Virus record (IMG/VR): IMGVR_UViG_3300025117_001647
Coordinates: 1 to 21,914 of that record
DNA length: 21,914 nucleotides
Source of the DNA: a virus
Reading direction: 5' to 3' (one strand)
Part shown: positions 1 to 5,387 of the stretch, in pieces
Layout of the letters: every line of letters starts with the position of its first letter
Numbering within the stretch: position 1 is the stretch's first letter
Made by a program: the position numbers and the translations under genes
The notes under the pieces: model-generated
What the model was told of the DNA's origin: nothing
The model's database searches: none
The model's input: only the letters and a program-made list of their open reading frames with translations

Positions 1-204
1 ATGTCTAAGCCCCTGCCGCTTTCTGAGCGCCTGCAGCTGATCGCCGAACTGGACGCCCGCACCGCCTGCCCACGGCCGCACCCTGACCTGCCCCTGACGC
101 CTGCCCCTGGATCTAACGTCGCCTATGTGTCCTCGGCCGAGAACGCCCGCCTGGTGTCTCAGGGCCTGGCCCTAGGCCTCGGGCGCTTCCGCCCAGCCCC
201 ATGA
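1..204 (+). CDS. Small hypothetical phage protein (67 aa)
   Basis: I do not recognise this protein. It is a short soluble polypeptide with a charged N-terminal helix (LSERLQLIAELDAR) followed by a proline-rich stretch (PRPHPDLPLTPAPG) and a small Ala/Leu/Gly-rich tail. No signal peptide, membrane segment or metal site is visible. The ATG is the first base of the window, so a longer upstream start cannot be excluded. Its TGA overlaps the ATG of the next gene (ATGA at 201-204), so the two are probably translationally coupled and co-transcribed. It is convergent to the large minus-strand late operon. The evidence for a real gene is the coupling and the GC-rich third codon positions. Confidence 0.6.
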   Translation: MSKPLPLSERLQLIAELDARTACPRPHPDLPLTPAPGSNVAYVSSAENARLVSQGLALGLGRFRPAP

Positions 205-569
205 CCCACGAGACCGTCCGCGCCATGATCGAGCGCGGGGCGAAGATCAGGTGGTTCTGCGAGGTCGGGCAGGGCCACTATGGCGAGGTGAACCTGAAGG
301 CCATCGCTCGCGCCAAGGGCGGCGCCGTGACCTTGATCAACCGCCGCCCGTTCTGCAAGATCCCTGGATGCCCCGGCCGGGTCTATTTCCAGGACCTGTC
401 CTCAGCATGGCCCAAGAAGCTGGACGACATCGGGACCGAAGCCTTGTTCGCCTATACCGAGGCTGAGCGGGCGCGTCTCATGCCGCTGGGCTACCGCATG
501 GTCGACGGCCGCTGGCTAGGGCCAAAAACGACAAAAGGCCCGCCCTCCGAAGAGAGCGGGCCTTCATAG
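201..569 (+). CDS. Hypothetical protein with possible Cys/His metal site (122 aa)
   Basis: This is a soluble 122-aa protein of unknown function. Four residues could bind zinc: Cys20, His26, Cys52 and Cys57, in the contexts RWFCEVGQGHYGEV and RPFCKIPGCPGR. This resembles the loose zinc-ribbon-like small proteins common in phages, but I cannot assign a family. A helical segment rich in Glu/Ala/Arg follows (about residues 78-93). It starts in an ATGA overlap with the upstream 67-aa gene. Its last 12 or so codons (Gly-Pro-Lys-Thr region onward) are encoded by a strong inverted repeat that acts more plausibly as a terminator for the opposing minus-strand operon, so the C-terminus is probably an unstructured by-product of that element. 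Confidence 0.65.
   Translation: MTHETVRAMIERGAKIRWFCEVGQGHYGEVNLKAIARAKGGAVTLINRRPFCKIPGCPGRVYFQDLSSAWPKKLDDIGTEALFAYTEAERARLMPLGYRMVDGRWLGPKTTKGPPSEESGPS
524..564 (-). terminator. Rho-independent terminator of the late operon
   Basis: A perfect 9-bp stem (AAGGCCCGC at 535-543 pairing with GCGGGCCTT at 556-564) encloses a 12-base loop. Read on the minus strand, the stem is followed directly by TTTTGTCGTTTTT (536 down to 524), a classical T-rich tail. On the plus strand the stem is followed only by a weak CTTCATAG, so the main direction is minus. It sits about 45 bases beyond the stop of the last minus-strand gene and lies inside the end of the plus-strand 122-aa gene. Confidence 0.75.
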
Positions 570-586
570 AAGCGATATGATCCGGC

Positions 587-608
587 CGTGGTCGGATTTC
601 CGACCACG
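587..608. terminator. Perfect hairpin between convergent operons
   Basis: CGTGGTCGG (587-595) and CCGACCACG (600-608) form a perfect 9-bp stem with a 4-base loop. It lies between the stop of the plus-strand gene (569) and the stop of the minus-strand lipoprotein gene (610). Neither side has a T-tract, so alone it would be a weak intrinsic terminator or a 3'-end RNA-protecting hairpin. It works in tandem with the T-tailed hairpin at 524-564. Confidence 0.55.
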
Positions 609-609
609 C

Positions 610-945
610 TTATCCCGGCACGATGCGATCCAACCATCCCTGACGCCGGCGAGCCTCGATCTTCAGCCATTCGTCGATCAGGCGCCGCTCGGCCTCAATC
701 GACTCTATGGCCAGGGCCCGCGCGCCGTCGCAGGTCACGATCTGGGCGCCGCGCGTCATATAGCCCGCATCCAGGTCGGCCTGGGTCGGATTATAGGGCA
801 GGACCGACAGGGCGCAGGATCTCTTGGCGGCCTCAGGGATCGTCAGGCGCGGCGGCCTGACAGGTTCCGGGGGCGATGTCGCACAGCCGGCGATCATGGT
901 CGCGCAGGCGATCAGCCCGCTCAGCAGACAAAGGGTCGTTCGCAT
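610..945 (-). CDS. Outer-membrane spanin lipoprotein, Rz1-like (111 aa)
   Basis: This is the probable outer-membrane subunit of the spanin complex, which disrupts the outer membrane at the end of lysis. The start at 945 is chosen because AGGAGG lies 6 bases upstream and the resulting protein opens with a lipoprotein signal: MRTTLCLLSG, a hydrophobic core, then lipobox IAGC with Cys21 as the lipidated residue. After the cysteine comes a proline-containing linker (SPPEPVRPPRL) and a charged helical C-terminus. At 111 aa it is longer than lambda Rz1 and carries two further cysteines in the mature part. Its first 113 bases overlap the end of the upstream Rz-like gene in another frame, the usual Rz/Rz1 architecture. 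A longer reading from 1014 is possible but lacks the signal logic. The Rz1 role is inferred from lipobox, overlap and position. Confidence 0.75.
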   Translation of the reverse strand: MRTTLCLLSGLIACATMIAGCATSPPEPVRPPRLTIPEAAKRSCALSVLPYNPTQADLDAGYMTRGAQIVTCDGARALAIESIEAERRLIDEWLKIEARRRQGWLDRIVPG

Positions 946-1264
946 CGGGGGCCTCCTGGGCTTGATGAAGGGCTTGGGCGGTCTCGGCCGCGACGCGGAT
1001 GCGGATGTCGCCATAGGCCTCCGTCCGCGCCACCTGCTCGGCGTTGCCCTGGCTTTCCAGACCGCGCGCCGAGGCGTCGCTTTTCGTGGTGGCCAGTTCT
1101 GTCTGCGCCCTTTCGAGCTTCGACTCGGCCGACCCCGGCCACCAGGCCCACAGGCCGTTCCAGACTGACGAAACCACCGCTATGGCGACCACCACCGCGA
1201 TCAGCCCCCCCACCAGCATCAACAGCCAGCCGAGGGGCGACAGGGTTCGAAGCATCTTCAGCAT
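833..1264 (-). CDS. Inner-membrane spanin, Rz-like (143 aa)
   Basis: This is the probable inner-membrane spanin subunit. One N-terminal membrane segment (about residues 11-34, LGWLLMLVGGLIAVVVAIAV) is followed by a charged, Ala/Glu/Gln/Arg-rich helical periplasmic domain (about 47-125) that looks like a coiled coil, then a short tail with two cysteines. The start at 1264 has GGGGAG 8 bases upstream and makes a 7-base overlap with the stop of the preceding gene. A longer open frame to 1489 exists but its extra N-terminus is Arg-rich and is the shadow of the neighbouring gene. The 3' end overlaps the Rz1-like lipoprotein gene. The function follows from topology plus the overlapping lipoprotein partner; the sequence itself is not recognisably lambda Rz. 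Confidence 0.75.
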   Translation of the reverse strand: MLKMLRTLSPLGWLLMLVGGLIAVVVAIAVVSSVWNGLWAWWPGSAESKLERAQTELATTKSDASARGLESQGNAEQVARTEAYGDIRIRVAAETAQALHQAQEAPDANDPLSAERADRLRDHDRRLCDIAPGTCQAAAPDDP

Positions 1265-1551
1265 GCGCGCCACTCCCCATCCGTCAGATAGCCGTGCCAG
1301 TGGCCGACATGATGCACGCTGGGCTGAAGGCTCGGCCGATCGAGCGATCCGTTCCAACTCCAGGACGGACCGTCGGCAGGCTTGAAGTTCAGCCCGACCG
1401 TGAGCGGCGCCCGACGGCCGCAACCGCAGGGACAGCAGTACCAGAACGACCGCTCGCCGTCGGACGTGTCGGGCTCCGAGACCCACCACGACCCCGCGAC
1501 TCGGCCGTTCATGAATTCATCGCGGTCGGCGATGTGCAGGGCGGCCGTCAT
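1258..1551 (-). CDS. DUF6527-like Cys/His small protein (97 aa)
   Basis: This is a small phage protein with a Cys cluster CCPCGCG (Cys39, 40, 42, 44) and a C-terminal HWHGYLTDGEW segment (His84, His86). The CPCGCG-to-WSW-to-LxPSV-to-H arrangement matches what I know of the DUF6527 family, whose function is unknown; a bound metal ion is a reasonable guess. It is related to the adjacent upstream 111-aa protein (shared WSWNG, DRPSL/DRPTL and PSV elements). The ATG overlaps the upstream stop (ATGA at 1548-1551), and its own stop overlaps the Rz-like start, so it is embedded in the lysis cassette by translational coupling. Confidence 0.75.
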   Translation of the reverse strand: MTAALHIADRDEFMNGRVAGSWWVSEPDTSDGERSFWYCCPCGCGRRAPLTVGLNFKPADGPSWSWNGSLDRPSLQPSVHHVGHWHGYLTDGEWRAC

Positions 1552-1883
1552 TGGAATTGCTCATGAGGACAGGGCGGGAGGGGCACGGTCTGCCCCGCCA
1601 GCGCGTGGGTGCAGTCGGTCAGGAACTCGATCTGACCGTCGCGGACGAAAGAGTGACAGACCGCCGGCGGTGCCCGATGACCGTCGTCGTCCATCTGACC
1701 GGCGTCAGAGCCGTTGTAGGTCACGAGCACAGACGGGCTCAGCGTCGGCCGATCCGTGTCGCCGTTCCACGACCAGGTCGCGCCGTCGCCGAGGCTGACC
1801 GAGTGGTCGCGTTCGCACCCAGGACACCGGAAGGCGCCTCGCCGTCCGGCCTTATCCCAGATCCAGAAGGCCGGGGCCGTCAC
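1548..1883 (-). CDS. DUF6527-like Cys/His small protein, paralogue (111 aa)
   Basis: This is a small protein with potential metal ligands Cys20 and Cys23 (FRCPGCERDH), Cys76-His77 (AVCHSFVRDG) and Cys91/His93 (TDCTHALAGQTVPL). The WSWNGDTDRPTLSPSV centre and the DCTHALAGQTV ending are familiar from many phage lysis-region proteins of unknown function, grouped as far as I recall with DUF6527-like families and sometimes mislabelled as enzymes. It overlaps the endolysin stop at 1880-1883 and the next gene at 1548-1551, both as ATGA. It is a diverged tandem relative of the 97-aa protein downstream. No signal peptide or membrane segment is visible. Confidence 0.75.
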   Translation of the reverse strand: MTAPAFWIWDKAGRRGAFRCPGCERDHSVSLGDGATWSWNGDTDRPTLSPSVLVTYNGSDAGQMDDDGHRAPPAVCHSFVRDGQIEFLTDCTHALAGQTVPLPPCPHEQFQ

Positions 1884-2392
1884 GCCTCATTCTCCGTCAC
1901 CGGCACGCCCGACGGCTTCAGGCGGATCACCTGCGCTTCCGGCAGGGCGACGCCGGCGGGCCACCGCATCCCGCCCTTGGCCAGCCGGGCCTTGGCGATT
2001 CTGGTGATGCTGACGGCGTTTCCCTGGTTTCCGCCCAGCACGTGGAAATGACTGTCGTCCTCGCCGACGTAGAAGCCGACATGACCGCCCCCGGAACGGG
2101 TGAAGACCAGCACGCACCCCAGGCGCGGCGCCAGCAGCTCCCGGCCCCACGTCCCCCAGGCCGAGGCCCGCACGGCGATGGGCGGCGGGGTCAGCCCGGC
2201 CGAGAAAATGCACATGGCCGCGAAGGTTCCGCACCAGGCGGTCTCGTCGTCCAGCACGCGGATGCCCAGCACCCTGGCGCCCAGTTTCTGGACCCAGCCC
2301 ATGATGGTCGGGCTGTGTCTCGGGCCGGGTATTTCCCGCACGCCGATCTGCCGGCGGGCGAACGCCAGCCAGCCAGGCTCTTTCGAGGCCAT
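1880..2392 (-). CDS. Endolysin, NlpC/P60-type (TIGR02594-like), 170 aa
   Basis: This is the probable peptidoglycan-cleaving endolysin. The single domain has a Cys-His-Asn arrangement typical of TIGR02594/NlpC-P60-type hydrolases: Cys54 in DDETAWCGTFAA, His104 in GGGHVGFYVG and a polar third position in HVLGGNQGNAVS (Asn122). The N-terminus (WLAFARRQIGVREIPGPRHS) matches the opening of that family. There is no signal peptide or SAR segment, so release must depend on a holin, and candidates lie 7 kb upstream in the same operon. AGGAG lies 8 bases before the ATG at 2392. The stop overlaps the start of the next gene (ATGA). It lacks a separate cell-wall-binding domain. The spanin genes lie just downstream, which supports a lysis role over a virion role. 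Confidence 0.85.
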   Translation of the reverse strand: MASKEPGWLAFARRQIGVREIPGPRHSPTIMGWVQKLGARVLGIRVLDDETAWCGTFAAMCIFSAGLTPPPIAVRASAWGTWGRELLAPRLGCVLVFTRSGGGHVGFYVGEDDSHFHVLGGNQGNAVSITRIAKARLAKGGMRWPAGVALPEAQVIRLKPSGVPVTENEA

Positions 2393-2421
2393 GGTTCAGT
2401 CTCCTGTTGTGATGAAAGGTC

Positions 2422-2673
2422 TCAGCCGCGCCAGCGGCCGTCCTGCAGCGTCACCAGGGTCCGCTTGCCGTTCGGATAGGTGACGATATGGCTGTGGGTC
2501 CAGCTGGACAGGCCCCGGTTATAGCCCTGGTCGAACAGGCCCGAGAGCCCGGCCGTATAGACCCCGTCCAGGATGCTGGCGCTGTGGTCGTGCCCGCGGT
2601 TGATCTTGACCGCCGTCTTGATCAGCCCCGCCGCGCTGCCCCGCGCGCCGTTGATGCCCAGGTGCCCGTGCAT
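2422..2673 (-). other. C-terminal open segment of the split metallophosphoesterase
   Basis: This 83-codon segment holds the last catalytic blocks: HGHLGINGARGS at its start, GHDHSASILDGVYTAG (residues 27-30 are GHDH) and THSHIVTYPNGKRTLVTL near the end. The ATG at 2673 is internal to the intact family, and the conserved reading extends upstream of it (AAGGIECGM), so this is a fragment and not an independent gene. It ends 29 bases before the endolysin start. Confidence 0.6.
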
Positions 2674-3743
2674 GCCGCACTCGATCCCGCCCGCGGCCTG
2701 GCGATCATGAACGACTGATCGTCGTCGACGAAGTCGATCCCCTCCAGGCCCCGCCCGTCGATCTGGCCCAGGATCCAGCGGAAGACGTTGAACCCCGCAT
2801 CCGCCCGCGCGATCGCCTCATAGACCGCCGTCTGGCACCGCAGGAAGAAGGGCGCATTGACCGCGTCCTCCCGATAGTCGGCCGTCTTCAGCCATTTCAG
2901 CAGGGCGTCGTCGTGATTGGAGTAGCAGACCACCGACCGGCACCAGTCGCGCTCCGTCTCCCTCAGGAACCGCGCCACCGCCACCACCGCATCCTCGACC
3001 CGGTCCGTCCCGCGACAGACCATGGCGAACCGGTGATGCTGATCCTTGATCCGGTGATGGTTGCGGGTGTCGAAGTCCAGAATGTCGTGGAAGAACTGAT
3101 AGCGGGGCTTCAGGGCGTCCAGCAGGGTGTCGGCGCTGACCGTGCGGTCACAGTCGACGTCCAGGCCCCAGCTGGCCAGGGCCACCACCGGATCCAGCTT
3201 CTCCCGATGAATGTCGCCCCAGGTGACGGCCTCGACCCTCTGGCCCGTCGTGACCTTCCCGTCCCGCACCACCGTGTCCAGATCCTGAAACGCCCCGTCG
3301 CTGGTGGCGTTGATCTGCCGGCAGAACAGGCGACCGGCCGCGTCGATCTCGACCACCGTCGCCCCGATCACATGGTGGAACCGCGCCTTCAGCCCCGCCT
3401 TGCGTTCGACGTAGTTGTCGACGGTGCAGGCGCCCGTGGTCATGATCATCTTCACCGGCCCGCCGATCGTCGTCGGCACGCTGACCAGCTGCACCTTGGC
3501 GTGCGGGAAGACGCCCCACTTCTGGGCGGTATAGCTCTCCAGCCCCGCCAGCGGCCGCACCGCCGTGGGCAGGGTGTTCATCTCGGCGCAGAAGACCACC
3601 GGCCCCAGGTCGACCGCCTCGTGCCGCATGAAGGGCCGCACCTCTTCGGCGAACACGGCGGATCGTGACGCGTGATCCTCGAACAGCCCCTTCTGATAGG
3701 TGAAGCCCCCCCACCATAACCTCCGCGCCCCGATGCCGCGCAT
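2622..3743 (-). other. Central open segment of the split metallophosphoesterase
   Basis: This is the longest uninterrupted piece (373 codons from an ATG that is probably not a natural start). Its first dozen residues are out-of-frame readthrough before the G run. From GGFTYQKGLFEDH onward it reads as conserved protein: a beta-rich domain with PHAKVQLVSVP and FHHVIGATVVE, then metal motifs GDIHREKLDP (176-179), HDILDFDTRNHH (219-225) and SNHDDALLKWL (275-278). After residues DDDQSFMIA it turns into nonsense (PRAGSSAACTGTW), marking the second shift. Without the C-terminal GHxH motif it cannot complete a two-metal site. Confidence 0.6.
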
Positions 3744-4167
3744 AGGCCGTCAGATTGCGCCAGAACGGCCCGTGGACGGCCGTATCGTCCTGGGCGGCCG
3801 TCAGCAGCCACACACGGCCCTCAGACGCCCTGCAACCCCTTCCCACGGCCTTGGCGGTCACCGGCCCCACGATGCGCCAGGCGGTCCAGTCGGGGCAGTC
3901 GTTCGGCTGGCCCTGGCCCTTCAGGATCTGCTGCTTCCGCACCCAGTTGGACAGGGTGGCGTTCGACATCTTCAGCCGCTTCGACGCCTCCTGAACCGCC
4001 GATCCCCGGCCGCCCGTCACGCCATAGGGCGCATAGCCGTCCCTCAGACAGTCCTCGATGGCCGCGCGGCGCTGGGCGGCGACCGCGGGGGCGACGGCAG
4101 GCGTGGGCATGGGCGGGCTCCGGTGCGGATGGCCGGCCGTTCGTGCTCAGCGATGTGGGGCAAGACA

Positions 4168-4191
4168 CCTGCGACAGGTCAGGGTCGCAGG
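4168..4191. promoter_or_regulatory. 24-bp perfect inverted repeat upstream of the HTH-phosphoesterase gene
   Basis: CCTGCGAC (4168-4175), an 8-base spacer AGGTCAGG, and GTCGCAGG (4184-4191) form a perfect palindromic pair. A smaller palindrome ACCTG-CGA-CAGGT (4167-4179) overlaps its left arm. It lies about 60 bases upstream of the start at 4110, in the only sizeable gap of the minus-strand operon, where an operator or attenuator is plausible. No clear -35/-10 pair is visible. It could equally be an RNA hairpin without a regulatory role. Confidence 0.35.
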
Positions 4192-4217
4192 CGCTGACAG
4201 AGGGCGGGCGGCCTCAA

Positions 4218-4240
4218 ATGAGGAGCGCGGCTCCCCTCAT
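4218..4240 (-). terminator. Candidate weak terminator after the acyltransferase gene
   Basis: On the minus strand GGAGC pairs with GCTCC around a CGC loop, and the stem extends through a 2-base bulge to ATGA/TCAT. It starts about 20 bases beyond the acyltransferase stop and is followed by TTTGAGG, only a short T run. It may partly terminate transcription between the acyltransferase and the HTH-phosphoesterase gene. The 150-base gap 4111-4260 otherwise holds only the palindrome at 4168-4191. Confidence 0.4.
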
Positions 4241-4260
4241 GTGATGAAGGGGCGTGGAGG

Positions 4261-5364
4261 TTAAGCGACCCCAGCTACGGCGGTGACAACCCGTCTGTTT
4301 GATCGCTTCAATAGCTTGGATCGAAGGAACGCCAGCAAGGGCTTCTCCACGGCCAGGTGAGCAACGACCGAGATACAGATCGCGACCAGCACCATGAGGA
4401 CAAACTGACCCTCGTACGACAGGAAGCGGAAAACGTCCGCCTGAAACACTCTGATCAGCACAGAGCCCACTGCGGTGTGAACGAGGTAGAGCGCGTATGA
4501 GGCGCCGCCCAGCACCTTCAGCAGGGAGCCGAAGGGCAGAGCCCTGACCTTCTCCATTTGGGTGACCCCGAAGATAATCAACGCAGAACACGACAGGTAA
4601 ATAATAGGGCTCACTCGCTCGCCGAGAGGTCGTCCCGGAACAGGGACGTATCGACCGATCTTCCACTCGATAACCATGGCCGCGATGAATAACGTAAGCC
4701 CCGCGAGAGCGATCAGTCCTGGACGTCGAGGCTGCCACCTGAAGGAGGCCCAGGCGGCGAAGATGCCCATCCCGAACCCGATATTGTGCAGGTAGAGGAA
4801 GGGCTTCACGGCCCCCGCCACGTCGGACGGATAAAGAAGTCCGAAGACAAGCGATCCCAGCTGCCAGGCGACCAACGCGGCGACGCCCGCCCTGGCGTTC
4901 AGTATGGCTATCGAGAAGATCGCATAGAAGACGACCTCGTGGCGCAGCGACCACGACTGGGCCAGGACTTCCGACCCGTTCATCGGCAGCAACAGAGCGT
5001 CCAACACAAGGGAGCCGGGGCTAAGGTCGCGATCTCCGCCTAAAGAGGGGATCAGCGCAAAGGCGGCGAGCAACGCTGCGAAGACCGCGAGATACATCGG
5101 GTACAGGCGAATAGCCCGCTTGACCGCGAAGTCGCGCAGCTTCGCCCTTACCCCGAGATCGCTTCGATGGATGTAATAGATGATGAAGCCGCTGAGGACG
5201 AAGAAGTATTCCACCCCTGCATGGCCGGCCCGGAACGCCATGTCGAAAACATAGACCTCGTGGAAATCCACAAACATGATCGAGAAATGAAAACAGGCGA
5301 CGAGCAGGGCCGCAGCGAAACGGCCGGCTTCCAAACCTAAAAGGCGGCCGCTTCCCGACATCAT
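4261..5364 (-). CDS. Acyltransferase 3 family membrane protein (surface polysaccharide O-acyltransferase), 367 aa
   Basis: This is a multi-pass inner-membrane enzyme of the acyltransferase-3 (OafA/NodX-like) family, which transfers acyl groups, usually acetyl, to surface glycans. Visible hallmarks (from residue 1 at 5364) are the catalytic-region FHFS with His26, VEYFFVLSGF (51-60), the basic KRAIRLYP (82-89) and WSLRHEVVFY (from 138), followed by many hydrophobic helices and a basic C-terminus. The start at 5364 has GGAG 9 bases upstream; an ATG at 5379 is in frame but has no ribosome binding site. It follows the tailspike gene by about 20 bases and is clearly less GC-rich than the tail genes. 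The likely role is host surface modification (lysogenic conversion or exclusion of related phages); the acceptor glycan is unknown. It may be a cargo gene. Confidence 0.85.
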   Translation of the reverse strand: MMSGSGRLLGLEAGRFAAALLVACFHFSIMFVDFHEVYVFDMAFRAGHAGVEYFFVLSGFIIYYIHRSDLGVRAKLRDFAVKRAIRLYPMYLAVFAALLAAFALIPSLGGDRDLSPGSLVLDALLLPMNGSEVLAQSWSLRHEVVFYAIFSIAILNARAGVAALVAWQLGSLVFGLLYPSDVAGAVKPFLYLHNIGFGMGIFAAWASFRWQPRRPGLIALAGLTLFIAAMVIEWKIGRYVPVPGRPLGERVSPIIYLSCSALIIFGVTQMEKVRALPFGSLLKVLGGASYALYLVHTAVGSVLIRVFQADVFRFLSYEGQFVLMVLVAICISVVAHLAVEKPLLAFLRSKLLKRSNRRVVTAVAGVA

Positions 5365-5387
5365 GGCGTCCCGCTCCATTTTGTGGG

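Larger units (their letters stand above)
2422..4110 (-). pseudogene. HTH plus calcineurin-like metallophosphoesterase, split by two frameshifts (A1-like?)
   Basis: Three open segments together encode one 562-aa protein. Segment 1 starts at 4110 (GGAG 7 bases upstream) and carries an HTH (about residues 37-61, AVQEASKRLKMSNATLSNWV) and the start of the next domain. It leaves frame at a run of seven G (minus strand, 3706-3712); six G would join AEVMVGG to FTYQKGLFEDH. Segment 2 carries phosphoesterase motifs GDIH, HDILDFD and SNHD. A missing base around 2680-2710 then shifts the frame back. Segment 3 carries MHGHLGING, GHDH and SHIVTYP. These motifs are the five metal-site blocks of calcineurin-like phosphoesterases. 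Domain order and length recall the A1 protein of T5-type phages, but that is memory, not a search. As sequenced, motifs I-III are separated from IV-V, so it should be inactive unless the indels are read errors or are bypassed. Confidence 0.75.

Noticed and set aside
833-1489. Longer form of the Rz-like protein starting at 1489
   Set aside because: The extra 75 residues are the out-of-frame image of the upstream DUF6527-like gene, and a good ribosome binding site lies just before 1264.
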